A program made the position numbers and the translations under genes. The notes beneath the pieces were generated by a model, which made no database searches, was not told the origin of the DNA, and saw nothing but the letters and a program-made list of their open reading frames with translations. This document shows, in pieces, positions 8,941 through 18,577 of a DNA stretch of 64,000 nt (within the stretch, counting starts at the first letter, position 1; each line of letters opens with the position of its first letter). Source of the stretch: Leptolyngbya ohadii IS1 (GTDB lineage: Bacteria > Cyanobacteriota > Cyanobacteriia > Elainellales > Elainellaceae); NCBI RefSeq assembly GCF_002215035.1, contig NZ_NKFP01000006.1, positions 1,252,530 to 1,316,529 on the forward strand, in the 5' to 3' direction.

Positions 8941-8962
8941 TCCCAGGACTGCCTGGGAACCG
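8941..8962. repeat. Short inverted repeat, TTCCCAGG/CCTGGGAA
   Basis: An eight-base inverted repeat around ACTG (TTCCCAGGACTGCCTGGGAA) in the cobA-glycosyltransferase gap. It resembles the arm of a dispersed cyanobacterial palindrome. No T-run follows, so I do not call it a terminator. Confidence 0.6.
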
Positions 8963-9095
8963 CAAAATCAGTTTGGTTTTTCTGATGTCCTTAGTTTAAC
9001 GAACCTGATGAGGGATCAAAGGTAAGGGCGATCGGATTTTTGTCAGATGAAGATGACAATTCCCCACAGTTCGAGCGTTTCCCTGATTTCTCTTG

Positions 9096-9215
9096 CTCCC
9101 TTGCTCCAATGCTCTGCGTTGGAATGCTTTTGGGAGGCTCCGCCTCCAGATTAATTAGCGGCAGAGCCGCATCAAAACCCCATCCAGGCTGAGCCTGGAC
9201 ACCAGAATTAACCAG
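9096..9215. repeat. Dispersed palindromic repeat, copy 1
   Basis: A string of small palindromes: ATGCTCTGCGTTGGAATGC, GGGAGGCTCCGCCTCC, GGCAGAGCCGC and TCCAGGCTGAGCCTGGA, in this order. A second copy with the same order and spacing lies at 48140-48243. The shared words and diverged linkers indicate a mobile or amplifiable repeat family rather than chance. Confidence 0.8.
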
Positions 9216-9252
9216 GATTCTCAGAATTTGTGGTAAGGGAATGGCTTGAGGC

Positions 9253-10749
9253 TCAGGACTTTGTGGAATTCAGGACGGAGGGAGACGGGGGAACGGTTTC
9301 CTTCTGCAAATTGGAGATGTAATAGGCTTGCTTGCCGCGCGGCGTAACCAGCCAGCTTGAGTGACCTCGCACATGGTCGTAGATTGCCACGATCGCAATG
9401 ACATTCTTGAAGAAGATGTAGGGAACCAGCAGCAGGACATGGTTGATGTAGTAGTAGAACGGATAGCGCACATGAGCCACTTTTGCCGTGGCTATCGTCT
9501 GATACACGCCGCCAACAAAGGAAACCATGGTGCTGAACCACAGGTAGTTATTTAGACTATCGGGAATGGTGCCTTCGGCGAGGGAGAGGCTGAGGACGAT
9601 CGGGATAATTTGAAGAGCGACGAGGGAATAGAACTCACAGTAATAAAGCAAATAAATCCAGAAAGCCTTCTGGACTAAGCTGAGCTTATCTGAATTCCAA
9701 AGCTGCCGCTGATATTTCAATGCGACTTCTAACCAGCCCTGTGCCCAGCGTTTTCGCTGAAACCAGAAGGATTTTAGATCTTCGGGAGCCAGTTCGGTGC
9801 TGATAATGCTGCGATCGTGCAAGATCCGGTAGCCGTGCAGCAGGGTTCGCATTGAGGCGTCGATGTCTTCGGTCAGCATCACGGGGTTAAAGCGGATTTG
9901 CTTCAGGACATCCGTGCGCCAATAGCCGTTGGAGCCGCCAAAAATGCTGGAGTCAGTGAGGAAGGATTTTGCCGAGTGAACGATCCCGTAGATCATTTCA
10001 AACTCAACGGCGATCGTCTGGGTTAGCAGGTTTTCCCGGTGGTTGCGGATAATGCTGCGTCCTTGAACCACGTCGTAGCCCTGCTCGATCCAGTGCCAGG
10101 CACGATACAAGCAATCGGGCGCAGGGTGGTGATCCGCGTCCAGAATGCAGGTAATTTCTCCGGTGACAAGCTCAAACGCCGCGTTGAGGTTTTCCGCCTT
10201 CGATCGACTGCCCTCCACCCGCAGCAGCTTTAGTTCTGGGTAGAGTTGGGACAGTTTTCGCAGGTCTTCCTCGATCGAGAGATCGTTGGGCGTGTTGTAT
10301 GCCAGCACCACCTCAATGCCGTCTGGCGGACGCTGCACGTCTAGCAAAATATGCTCTAGCGTTTCTAGAATAATTTCCTGCTCATTTGGCAGGTAGGCGG
10401 CAAGCAGAAAGGAGCAGCGGGGAACGGGAATTTTGGGATAGGGCTGTCTTGCACCTCCCAGTCCCAGACGATCCTTAAGACGAAAGTAAGATCGGCGAAA
10501 CCGATTCCGCTCCAGCTTATAATCGTCCGTGGCAAATCGGCGAGCGATCGCGCTAGTTGATTCCACCAGCAGCATTAGTCCACTAATCACATAAAAAGTG
10601 GCAATCACCAGATGGAGTCCAGTAACGCCCAAACCCTCCAGCCGCATCCAATAAAATACGATCGTCGGAAAAATAATCAGCACGGCATGGGCAAATATTG
10701 CCTTCCGTAGCTCGACCCTCCACTTCCTCACTTCCGTTACCCTCCTCAC
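9253..10749 (-). CDS. Family 2 membrane glycosyltransferase (cellulose-synthase-like)
   Basis: A 498-residue processive-type glycosyltransferase. Two N-terminal hydrophobic helices (residues 15-32 and 40-62) precede a GT-A domain with the D,D,D,QxxRW signature: EVVLAYNTPND, the DxD motif ILDADHHPAP near residue 203, TEDID near 290 and QRKRWAQGW near 328. Several C-terminal helices follow (about 355-470). It probably makes or exports a surface polysaccharide at the plasma membrane. The start is GTG at 10749. It lies 33 bp downstream of an acyltransferase gene on the same strand, so the two are likely one operon for an acylated glycan. The sugar donor cannot be read. Confidence 0.88.
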   Translation of the reverse strand: MRRVTEVRKWRVELRKAIFAHAVLIIFPTIVFYWMRLEGLGVTGLHLVIATFYVISGLMLLVESTSAIARRFATDDYKLERNRFRRSYFRLKDRLGLGGARQPYPKIPVPRCSFLLAAYLPNEQEIILETLEHILLDVQRPPDGIEVVLAYNTPNDLSIEEDLRKLSQLYPELKLLRVEGSRSKAENLNAAFELVTGEITCILDADHHPAPDCLYRAWHWIEQGYDVVQGRSIIRNHRENLLTQTIAVEFEMIYGIVHSAKSFLTDSSIFGGSNGYWRTDVLKQIRFNPVMLTEDIDASMRTLLHGYRILHDRSIISTELAPEDLKSFWFQRKRWAQGWLEVALKYQRQLWNSDKLSLVQKAFWIYLLYYCEFYSLVALQIIPIVLSLSLAEGTIPDSLNNYLWFSTMVSFVGGVYQTIATAKVAHVRYPFYYYINHVLLLVPYIFFKNVIAIVAIYDHVRGHSSWLVTPRGKQAYYISNLQKETVPPSPSVLNSTKS

Positions 10750-10782
10750 TGAACGATGAGTTGCTAATGGCTACAGGATGAC

Positions 10783-12258
10783 TCACATCTGTCCCCCTGT
10801 GGGAGATCTAGCGGACAGATTGTGATGCGACTTCTCGCTAGAGGACGATTTCTCAAGTTCTAGCTTCCCCTGCGCCACCCAGAAGGTTTCCCGTCTGGCT
10901 TTGGATTGACACAGATAAAGCTGTTCCCCTGCTACAAATCGTCCCACCTGGAGAATCTGCCAGCCCCCTTCGCCGCCGCAGCGAACCCGATCGCCAACCT
11001 GAAATCCCCAGATTTTCTGCTGCCTTGAGGCGGGTATCAAAGCGCGATCCACGCGCCGCAGGCTTGCCATTGTCAACTGCCGGATCAGTGGAGTAGTGTA
11101 ATCTGCGAGAATAGACAAAATCAAGGTTCCCCCCACCATTAGCGGCAGGAGACGGAAGTAGGACGCCACAGAATTCCCTACTGCCAGATGAATCGTGCGA
11201 TCGACCACAAAATTATGAATTAGAAAAAAGCTGTAGGTGTGGCGACCCAGCCGAGTCATGCCTGTCTCTAAAATCTGGGACTTCTGCAAGAGGCGACCGA
11301 TCCCGTAGCAGATCCCTGCCAAACCGATCGGCAACAGCACATCGGCAAAGACCCAGCCCAACCGACTGAACTGGCAGAGCCAGCCGATCGCATACAGTCC
11401 GATACTAATAGGAATCACACGCCGCATCCGCCAAAATAAAACCCCTCTGCCCTGCAAGAACGCCTGGGCAATAACCATTCCTATTACAAAGGAACTGAGC
11501 CGCGCCAGGAAGGGTACAAACGGCAGCCAGTCGTGGGGGGTACTGAGAACCACATAGGTCGGATGTCCGCCAAACCAGTAGACTGCCATTGCGCGATAGG
11601 CGATCGTTACCGCCAGGCTCACCAGCATCAGCCGACGTGCCCCCCAGCGATGCATCAGCCGCCACAGCAGGGGAAAGATCAAAATAAAGCTCAGGATCAG
11701 CGGCACAAACCACCAGGGACCGCTGGTAGATAGCAACTGCTCACCGTCAAACTCAAACAGCAGGGGAAACACCGCACCCGTAAACATACTCCAGGGGTCT
11801 GGGCTATAGCTATTCGTCAATCTCCCAACCAGCCACAGAATCGGGTAGCTGCACCAGGCGATCGTCCAGTAGGGAAACAAAATCCGAACCCATCGACGCT
11901 GAATGAAGGGTACGGGTTCCAGGGGTCTGCCCTTGAGGGAAAGCATAGCCGTAAAGCCGCTGAGCAAAATAAACAGATCCACTGCCTGATAGCCAAACCA
12001 CACCGGAACGCTGAAGATTTGTGCTAGAGGATTGTCTCCGAGGCGATCGACGGCGTAGGCGATTCGTCCCAGGTTATCAATCAGTCCGGTGGGCTGAGGC
12101 GTATAGCCATAGTCGGTGAACAAAAGCTGAGCGTGGTAAAGCAACACCATCACCGCTGCAAGTACCCGAATGCCCTCTACCCAGGCGAGGCGGGAAGTGG
12201 AGGATTCTGGGGTGGGAGGACGCTGATTTTGAGTTTCAGCCGGACGAATCGGTGTCAT
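10783..12258 (-). CDS. Acyltransferase 3 family membrane protein with C-terminal SH3-like tail
   Basis: A 491-residue membrane acyltransferase of the OafA/NodX type. Residues near 24-45 read WVEGIRVLAAVMVLLYHAQLLF, including the H expected at the active site, and about ten hydrophobic segments follow to residue 410. Such proteins O-acetylate or O-acylate sugars. The extra C-terminal 80 residues are soluble and start WGFQVGDRVRCGGEGGWQI, which resembles a small beta-barrel. This is unusual for the family. A TTG start 84 bp upstream is possible; the ATG at 12258 is preferred because the added residues look unrelated. It is upstream of the glycosyltransferase in one transcription unit. Confidence 0.85.
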   Translation of the reverse strand: MTPIRPAETQNQRPPTPESSTSRLAWVEGIRVLAAVMVLLYHAQLLFTDYGYTPQPTGLIDNLGRIAYAVDRLGDNPLAQIFSVPVWFGYQAVDLFILLSGFTAMLSLKGRPLEPVPFIQRRWVRILFPYWTIAWCSYPILWLVGRLTNSYSPDPWSMFTGAVFPLLFEFDGEQLLSTSGPWWFVPLILSFILIFPLLWRLMHRWGARRLMLVSLAVTIAYRAMAVYWFGGHPTYVVLSTPHDWLPFVPFLARLSSFVIGMVIAQAFLQGRGVLFWRMRRVIPISIGLYAIGWLCQFSRLGWVFADVLLPIGLAGICYGIGRLLQKSQILETGMTRLGRHTYSFFLIHNFVVDRTIHLAVGNSVASYFRLLPLMVGGTLILSILADYTTPLIRQLTMASLRRVDRALIPASRQQKIWGFQVGDRVRCGGEGGWQILQVGRFVAGEQLYLCQSKARRETFWVAQGKLELEKSSSSEKSHHNLSARSPTGGQM

Positions 12259-12461
12259 GGGTTGCTTATTTTTACTCAATAAAATGTGCTGCCCTGCGGG
12301 TTCACAAAGCAGCACCCTGTTAAATTCTTCGCGATCGATCAAATCATTCTAATGTGGCTTATTTGATCAATCAGGCTTGTAATCTTGGTTCGTAATCTGC
12401 GATCGATTCAGCAAATCAATTAGCAAATTAATCGGCTTAATCGGCAAATTAATCTAGCAAG

Positions 12462-12695
12462 TTACATCTTGCCTTTCTGCATGACTTCTTTCAGGTGCGA
12501 TCGCACTTCTTCAGCGTGCTTTCTGTCTTCTTCCTGAATCTTTTTCAGCAGTTCAACGCAGGGCTGGGAACCAGCAGATTCCGCATCTTTTACGTAGGTG
12601 TCATAAAGCTGAACGGCATCCGATTTGTTCTTTAGAACTGCCAGCAGATCGTATTCCAGGTCGTTAATGACTTTGTTGTTACCGTTGGTAGCCAT
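12462..12695 (-). CDS. Small helical conserved hypothetical protein
   Basis: A 77-residue acidic, all-helical protein: VINDLEYDLLAVLKNKSDAV near the N-terminus, then CVELLKKIQEEDRKHAEEVRSHLKEV. The EExxH-like spacing hints at a ferritin/rubrerythrin-like helical pair but is too short to prove it. An ATG 24 bp upstream exists; the one at 12695 is chosen because GAGGA sits eight bases before it. Similar small proteins are common in cyanobacteria. I cannot assign a role. Confidence 0.72.
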   Translation of the reverse strand: MATNGNNKVINDLEYDLLAVLKNKSDAVQLYDTYVKDAESAGSQPCVELLKKIQEEDRKHAEEVRSHLKEVMQKGKM

Positions 12696-12770
12696 AAGGA
12701 AATCCTCATGAGTTTTCACTTTCTCACCTTGACTTAGCCTTTCAGTGAATCCATCTGTCGAAAAGGGGAT

Positions 12771-14234
12771 TCAAACCGGGGACTCTTCCGAGGTGGGAAA
12801 CAGCAGCTTCATAACCTGATGGAGGGGCTGACTGCGCTGCTCATGGACAAATACTAGCGGCAATAGGGCAATGAGTCGTAGACCGCTCGACAGAGCAAAG
12901 ATACCAAACAGACCGCCCCATCCCTCCACCTGTGCCAGATAGCCCCCTGCCATCGTTCCCAGTGCCCCACTCACCCCTGCCACTGCTGCCACCGTGCCAA
13001 AATAGGCGGACTGACTTTGCAATGGCGCAACGCCGATTTGCAGATTATTGGTACAGAGATCGATCGCCGCCCAGGTCGCACCTCCGAGAATATGCAGCAG
13101 CGGTAGCCAGAGCCAAATCGAAAGCGAATTTGACCCCGTAAACACCCACAGAATTGGTGTCGCGGCAACCAGCAGACCCACGCCCAGCAGAATCGGACGG
13201 TTGCCAATGCGATCGGCAATTCTGCCCCAAAACAGCAGCATTAACAGGTTGGCGGCTGCACTTAAACTGTTATAAAGCGTGACCTGGCTGATGTCGAGCT
13301 TGAGGTTATCTAAAAGATACAGATTAAAGAAGGGCGCACAGAGATTAACGGCGAACATCCACAGATTGAAGTACAGCAAAAACATCAAAAAATTTCTGTC
13401 CTTTAGCATCGACAGAAAGGAATGCGTAATGGCTGTATCTGCGGGTAATTCAGGATTTTCTGTGTCAGGAATGGAATGCTGCTCCTGCGGGTTCACATCC
13501 ACAATAAGAAACTGAAACCCCAGGCTCACAATTCCGAAAATAATTGCCAAAACTAGAACAATTCCGAACCCCTCCAGTGTGCCTCGAAACCAGAGGGAAA
13601 CCACCAAGCCCAGCAGCGGAATACTAATGAGATTCGTCAGGTTTGCGGCACTGTTGCGAAAGCCAAAATAGCGACCCCGTAACCGAGGCGGAACCAGAAC
13701 CGCCATCCAGCTAAGCCAGGAGGCGCTGCCCAACGCTCCTAACAGATGGCTCGCGAGGGAAATTGCCAGCGTGGAAAAAATGAGGGTATGAGCGTCAAGA
13801 TGAAACCATCCAGAGACAAAGATTTCGATCGCCAATGCCACCCACATCAGGCGAGAAATGCCATAAATCCAGAGGCAATAGTTATGGCGACTGCTGGTTT
13901 TTTCAGAGAAATATGCGCCGATCGGCTGCAACAAATTTGCCAGCATGGGAATCGATGCCAGCAGACCGATCTGGGTAGAACTTGCGCCTAATTCGAGAAT
14001 AAAATTACTGAGCAGAACCCCATTTGTCGTATTAGAAAAAACCGCTGCAAAAACACCGTCGATCGTCGAGGCTTTTAGACTGCGGCGAATCACATCCTTC
14101 GAGGCTTTAGGAGTAATTGGCTCAGAGAGTGTTTTCTCGCTAGAAGGAATTACATCGATCGCAGAGAGTTGACCCATTGCGGCAGCCTGCTCAAACTCCT
14201 CCGCAGTCGTGGGGTTGATAGACAAAGAATCCAC
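12771..14234 (-). CDS. Major facilitator superfamily transporter
   Basis: About 487 residues with twelve hydrophobic segments. After a polar 60-residue N-terminus, the first helix pair reads FILELGASSTQIGLLASIPM, and the A-loop-like segment VPPRLRGRYFGFRNS follows helix 4. A hydrophilic middle loop (about 255-275) precedes the second half, which has the second loop WGRIADRIGNRPILLG. The GTG at 14234 has GAGG seven bases upstream and is preferred over the TTG at 14246. Substrate unknown. It is divergently transcribed from the sugar-binding protein gene. Confidence 0.85.
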   Translation of the reverse strand: MDSLSINPTTAEEFEQAAAMGQLSAIDVIPSSEKTLSEPITPKASKDVIRRSLKASTIDGVFAAVFSNTTNGVLLSNFILELGASSTQIGLLASIPMLANLLQPIGAYFSEKTSSRHNYCLWIYGISRLMWVALAIEIFVSGWFHLDAHTLIFSTLAISLASHLLGALGSASWLSWMAVLVPPRLRGRYFGFRNSAANLTNLISIPLLGLVVSLWFRGTLEGFGIVLVLAIIFGIVSLGFQFLIVDVNPQEQHSIPDTENPELPADTAITHSFLSMLKDRNFLMFLLYFNLWMFAVNLCAPFFNLYLLDNLKLDISQVTLYNSLSAAANLLMLLFWGRIADRIGNRPILLGVGLLVAATPILWVFTGSNSLSIWLWLPLLHILGGATWAAIDLCTNNLQIGVAPLQSQSAYFGTVAAVAGVSGALGTMAGGYLAQVEGWGGLFGIFALSSGLRLIALLPLVFVHEQRSQPLHQVMKLLFPTSEESPV

Positions 14235-14370
14235 TGCTAACCTCAAGAATTAAGGGCGAATGAAACACCGACTCGACGCAGCCAAATAGATGAAGAACAC
14301 AGTGAATTCCGGGGCTGCATTCTTCAACATACCCGCATCGGTAATTGTCTTTTCAAAGGTAAATTGAGAC

Positions 14371-15675
14371 TTGTTAAGATACACCTTCCCTGTGAAAGAA
14401 GTTCGGCAGTTCTCCAGATGGATTCGTCTATTTCTTCTGGCAACCCTGACGTTATTCACGATCGTAAGCTGTCAAAATTTCTCTCCATCAGAAGATGCTG
14501 GGGAAAAGGTGACGGTACGGTTAAGCGGCTGGGGATCAAGCTTAGTAGAACAGCGGTTGCTTCAGCAGGTCATCAACGATTTTGAGCAGCAGCATCCTAA
14601 TATTCGCGTCAAGCTAGAGACGATCGCCGATCAATATATGGACGTGGTTAAAACCCGTCTGATTGGCGATGCTGCTCCAGATGTTTTTTATTTAGATGCG
14701 CTGGAAGCCCCTTTTCTAATGGCGCAGGATGTTCTAGAACCGCTGGATTCTTATATCAAACCGGACTTTGAAATTGCAGACTTCGAGCCAAATTTGCTCA
14801 ATATTTTTAAGCACAAAAATAAAATTTATGGCTTCCCGAAAGACTATTCTACGCTGGCATTGTTCTACAGCAAAAAAGCCTTTGCCGAAGCCGGAATCAC
14901 TGCCCCTCCCGCCACCTGGGAAGAATTAATCGCAATTTCAAAACAGCTCACGATCGATCGCGACGGGGACGGCAAACCCGAACAGTACGGATTGGGCATT
15001 CTGCCGGAACTGCCGCGATTGTCTTTCATGATTCGATCGATGGGCGGTAAAGTGGTAGCCCCCAGCGGGCGGGCAACTTTTGCAGATGAAAAGTCAATCA
15101 GTGCCCTCAATCCCGTGATTGAACAGTATCAAAACGATCGGACTTCTGTGCGGGCGATCGACATAGGCGCAAACTCCGGCAGCGAAATGTTTGGGCAGGG
15201 CAGGGTGGCAATGGTGCTGGAGGGCAACTGGATGATTCCCTACCTGCGGGAAACCTTCCCTGACCTGGAATACGGCACGGCAGAAGTTCCACAGGTGAAT
15301 AACCAACCGGGAACAATGGTCTATACCGTCGCCTACGTCATGGATCGCCAGTCGCGCCACAAGCCCGAAGCCTGGGAACTCATTTCCTACCTGACGGGCA
15401 AGGAAGGCATGGACAAATGGACAGGCACCGGATTCGCCCTTCCCACCCGCAAGTCCGTTGCTGCAAAACAGCAGGTCGATCGGGATGTAGTGCGATCGCC
15501 CCTCGTCGCCGGAGTCAAATACGCCACGCCCTGGCAGGTTGGGGATTATCCAACGGTGATTAACAACCAGTTTAATAATCAGTTTCTTAGTGCCCTTTTG
15601 GGGGAACAGCCGCTCGAACAGGCGATGCAAAAAGCACAGCAGGACGCGAATGAGCAGATTCGATCGATGGAATAA
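14371..15675 (+). CDS. ABC transporter sugar-binding lipoprotein (family 1)
   Basis: A periplasmic solute-binding lipoprotein of 434 residues. Hydrophobic residues 20-32 lead to the lipobox cysteine (TIVSCQN, Cys34 from the TTG start). The mature part has the family-1 pattern: VTVRLSGWGSSLVEQRLLQQ, RLIGDAAPDVFYLD, YGFPKDYSTLALFYSKKAFAEAG, GRVAMVLEGNWM and YLTGKEGMDKWTGTGFALPTR. It likely delivers an oligosaccharide or glycerol-type solute. The start is uncertain: TTG at 14371 has AAAGG 11 bases upstream; GTG at 14392 has none. The gene ends two bases from the convergent permease gene. No ATPase or second permease is nearby. Confidence 0.88.
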   Translation: MLRYTFPVKEVRQFSRWIRLFLLATLTLFTIVSCQNFSPSEDAGEKVTVRLSGWGSSLVEQRLLQQVINDFEQQHPNIRVKLETIADQYMDVVKTRLIGDAAPDVFYLDALEAPFLMAQDVLEPLDSYIKPDFEIADFEPNLLNIFKHKNKIYGFPKDYSTLALFYSKKAFAEAGITAPPATWEELIAISKQLTIDRDGDGKPEQYGLGILPELPRLSFMIRSMGGKVVAPSGRATFADEKSISALNPVIEQYQNDRTSVRAIDIGANSGSEMFGQGRVAMVLEGNWMIPYLRETFPDLEYGTAEVPQVNNQPGTMVYTVAYVMDRQSRHKPEAWELISYLTGKEGMDKWTGTGFALPTRKSVAAKQQVDRDVVRSPLVAGVKYATPWQVGDYPTVINNQFNNQFLSALLGEQPLEQAMQKAQQDANEQIRSME

Positions 15676-15677
15676 AA

Positions 15678-16529
15678 CTAACCCTTACTACCCGTAAAGG
15701 TAATTCCCTGGATGAAATAGCGATTGAACAGCGCATAAATCCCCAGCACGGGCAGCGTGAACACCATCGATGCCGCCATGATGTAATTCCAGTTGGTGAT
15801 GTACGCCCCCTTAAAGCTATTCAGTCCCAGCGGCAGGGTAAACATCTCCGGCTCAAACAGCACTACCACGGGCAGCAGGAAATTATTCCAGCTATTCATG
15901 AAGATGAGGACAGCTTGAGCGGCGATCGCAGGTTTGGCAAGGGGCAAGACAATGTGCCAGAAGGTGCTAAATTTCCCTAGTCCATCCAGGGCAGCGGCTT
16001 CCTCCAGTTCTTTGGGAAAGCTGAGGAAAAACTGGCGCATCATGAAAATAAACGTGGCGTTGACCATCACCGGCGCGATCATGCCCTGATAGGAATTGAG
16101 CCAGCCAAACGCCTTCAAAATTAGGAACGTGGGAATCAGCGTCACCTGAATCGGGACTGCCAGGATTGCCAGCACCAGGAAAAACCAGAACTGCCTGCCG
16201 GGAAACTTCAGCCGCGCCAGGGCATAGCCTGCCATTGAGTTAAAGATCAGGTTCAGTACGGTGACGCAGACCGCAATGAAAAAGCTATTCCACAGCCAGC
16301 GCAGAAACAGCGGCTCTCGCTGCATGATTTGCTGATAGTTATCCAGCGTGAACTGATTTGGAATGAGATTCGTGCCGCTATTAATAATCTCAGACAGCGG
16401 CTTAAACGATGCTGACAGCGCCCACAGGAACGGAATTAGAGTGACGATCGCATACAGAATCAGCACCCCGTAGAGGAGAGCGATCGAGACTTTTTGCAGA
16501 GTACCGTTTACTGGGGCGGATTGGGTCAT
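15678..16529 (-). CDS. ABC transporter permease, MalG type
   Basis: A 283-residue membrane subunit for a sugar importer with six hydrophobic segments. The EAA loop reads KELEEAAALDGLGKFSTFWHIVLPLAKPA, the segment that docks the ATPase. The frame remains open upstream into mnmG, but the ATG at 16529 gives the typical start (polar stretch, then VSIALLYGVLILYAIVTLIPFLWALS) and stays clear of mnmG. It is 10 bp after mnmG and may be co-transcribed. The matching binding protein is on the opposite strand and converges on it, which is unusual; the MalF-type partner must be elsewhere. Confidence 0.88.
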   Translation of the reverse strand: MTQSAPVNGTLQKVSIALLYGVLILYAIVTLIPFLWALSASFKPLSEIINSGTNLIPNQFTLDNYQQIMQREPLFLRWLWNSFFIAVCVTVLNLIFNSMAGYALARLKFPGRQFWFFLVLAILAVPIQVTLIPTFLILKAFGWLNSYQGMIAPVMVNATFIFMMRQFFLSFPKELEEAAALDGLGKFSTFWHIVLPLAKPAIAAQAVLIFMNSWNNFLLPVVVLFEPEMFTLPLGLNSFKGAYITNWNYIMAASMVFTLPVLGIYALFNRYFIQGITFTGSKG

Positions 16530-16539
16530 AGGGTGAGGA

Positions 16540-18483
16540 TCAAGGTGTGACGGCTTCTCCTTTGGCTTCGCCCGTTGTTTGACCCATGCGAGAGCGCACT
16601 TCCAGGTAAACCAGCAGCGCATTCACATCGGCAGGATTCACGCCCCCGATCCGGGCAGCCTGTCCCACGGTTAGGGGTTTCACCTTTGCCAGCTTTTCCC
16701 GCGACTCTTTTGAGAGGGTGGAAATGGCGTGGTAGTCCAGATCCGCAGGCAGGGGACGATGCTCCTGTCGGGCAATCTGCTCGATCTGGGTCTGCTGTCG
16801 CTGGATGTAGCCGGAATATTTGATGTCAATTTCCGCGCCTTCCTGCTCCGTCTGATTCAGGTCAGGATTGCTCAGCCCATAGCGATCGAGATCCGCATAG
16901 TGGATGCCGGGACGACGCAGCAAATCCGCCAGCGTAATCGATCCCTTAATTGCCTGCTGAGTCTCTGAGGCAATTTGTTTGCCGATCGGCTCATGTTCCT
17001 TAACGCGGGTTTCGTGCAGTCGCTCTTTCTCAGCGGCGATGTGGGTTAGCTTCCGGGTGAAGAGTTCCCAGCGGCGATCGCCGATTAGTCCAATCTCTCG
17101 TCCGAGGGGGGTTAACCGTTGGTCGGCGTTATCCGATCGTAGAATCAGCCGATATTCCGATCGGGAAGTCAGCATCCGGTAGGGTTCACGCAGATCCTTG
17201 GTACACAAATCATCAATCAGCGTGCCGATGTAGCTCTGCTCACGCGGAAACACGATCATGTCCTGACTCCGCGCAAATCGAGCCGCGTTAATGCCTGCCA
17301 CCAAGCCCTGTGCCGCCGCCTCTTCGTAGCCCGTCGTGCCGTTGATCTGCCCCGCACAGAACAGACCTTCGATCGTCTTAGTCATCAGCGTTGGGTAGCA
17401 CTGGGTTGTCGGGATGTAGTCGTATTCCACCGCATAGGCAGGACGCAGCATCACGCAGTTCTCCAGACCGGGGAGCGATCGCAGCATTTGCAGCTGCAAG
17501 TTTTCCGGCAGTCCAGTGGAGAAGCCCTGGATATAGAGTTCGGGGATATCTCGTCCTTCGGGTTCAATGAAAATCTGGTGGGAATCCTTGTCGGCAAAGC
17601 GGACAATTTTATCCTCAATGCTGGGACAGTAGCGCGGACCCTTGGCATCCACCCAGCCGCCATACACCGGGGACAGGTGCAAATTTTCCCGAATCAGCCG
17701 ATGGGTTTCCGCTGTGGTGCGCGTCAGATAGCAGGGCAGTTGCTCCTTCTCGACCCACACTTCCGGATCGAAGCTGAACCAGCGGACTTCTGCATCTCCG
17801 GGCTGGGGTTCCAGAGCGTCGTAGTTGACCGATCGCCGATCGACCCTGGCAGGCGTGCCCGTTTTCAGCCGTCCCGTTTCAAAGCCCATCCGGTTCAGGG
17901 TTTCCGTCAGACCCACGGCAGCAAATTCTCCGGCGCGTCCGGCGGACATAGACTTATTGCCCACCCAGATCGTGCCGCCCAGAAACGTCCCCGTCGTCAA
18001 AATGACCGATTTGCAGCCAAAGGCAACCCCAAAATAGGTTTCAACGCCGATAATTTCCTCGTTTTTGCCCAGCACCAGATCTGTCACCATGCTTTCGCGC
18101 ACCGTCAGGTTTTCCTGATTGTCGATAATGCGCTTCATCACAGCAGCATATTCCCGCTTGTCCGTCTGCGCCCGCAACGCCCACACCGCAGGACCGCGCG
18201 AAATGTTTAGCACCCGCTTTTGCAAATAGGTGCGATCCGCCATTTTGCCAATCTCGCCGCCCAGCGCATCCACTTCGTGCGTCAATTGCGACTTTGCCGG
18301 ACCGCCCACAGCCGGATTGCAGGGTTGCCAGGCGATTTTGTCCAGGTTCAGCGTCAGCAGCAGCGTCCGACAGCCCAACCGCGCCGTTGCCAGGGCAGCC
18401 TCACAGCCCGCGTGTCCGGCTCCAACGACAACGACATCGAAGTAGTCTTGAAATTCGGGTGGGTTAGCGGACGTTTGTGCGGT
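16540..18483 (-). CDS. mnmG: tRNA uridine-5-carboxymethylaminomethyl modification enzyme MnmG
   Basis: FAD enzyme that with MnmE makes 5-carboxymethylaminomethyl-uridine at the tRNA wobble base. The N-terminal FAD motif is [21 protein letters not shown], followed by [21 protein letters not shown] and [21 protein letters not shown]. The C-terminal MnmE-binding part has [20 protein letters not shown]. It has 647 residues from the ATG at 18483. A TTG at 18546 is in frame, but the extra residues look unlike the family. The gene is intact. Confidence 0.93.
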   Translation of the reverse strand, partial: TAQTSANPPEFQDYFDVVVVGAGHAGCEAALATARLGCRTLLLTLNLDKIAWQPCNPAVGGPAKSQLTHEVDALGGEIGKMADRTYLQKRVLNISRGPAVWALRAQTDKREYAAVMKRIIDNQENLTVRESMVTDLVLGKNEEIIGVETYFGVAFGCKSVILTTGTFLGGTIWVGNKSMSAGRAGEFAAVGLTETLNRMGFETGRLKTGTPARVDRRSVNYDALEPQPGDAEVRWFSFDPEVWVEKEQLPCYLTRTTAETHRLIRENLHLSPVYGGWVDAKGPRYCPSIEDKIVRFADKDSHQIFIEPEGRDIPELYIQGFSTGLPENLQLQMLRSLPGLENCVMLRPAYAVEYDYIPTTQCYPTLMTKTIEGLFCAGQINGTTGYEEAAAQGLVAGINAARFARSQDMIVFPREQSYIGTLIDDLCTKDLREPYRMLTSRSEYRLILRSDNADQRLTPLGREIGLIGDRRWELFTRKLTHIAAEKERLHETRVKEHEPIGKQIASETQQAIKGSITLADLLRRPGIHYADLDRYGLSNPDLNQTEQEGAEIDIKYSGYIQRQQTQIEQIARQEHRPLPADLDYHAISTLSKESREKLAKVKPLTVGQAARIGGVNPADVNALLVYLEVRSRMGQTTGEAKGEAVTP

Positions 18484-18577
18484 CATTGCCTGAAAAGCTT
18501 CTGCTACGGGAGATCTTTCCCATTTTAGCGGGTTGGCTTTGTTCAAGGGAAACCGGAGGCGATCGTTTTGGGATTTC

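Noticed and set aside
17488-18210. 240-codon frame opposite mnmG
   Set aside because: Only the mnmG strand shows conserved motifs; the other is a GC-driven open frame.
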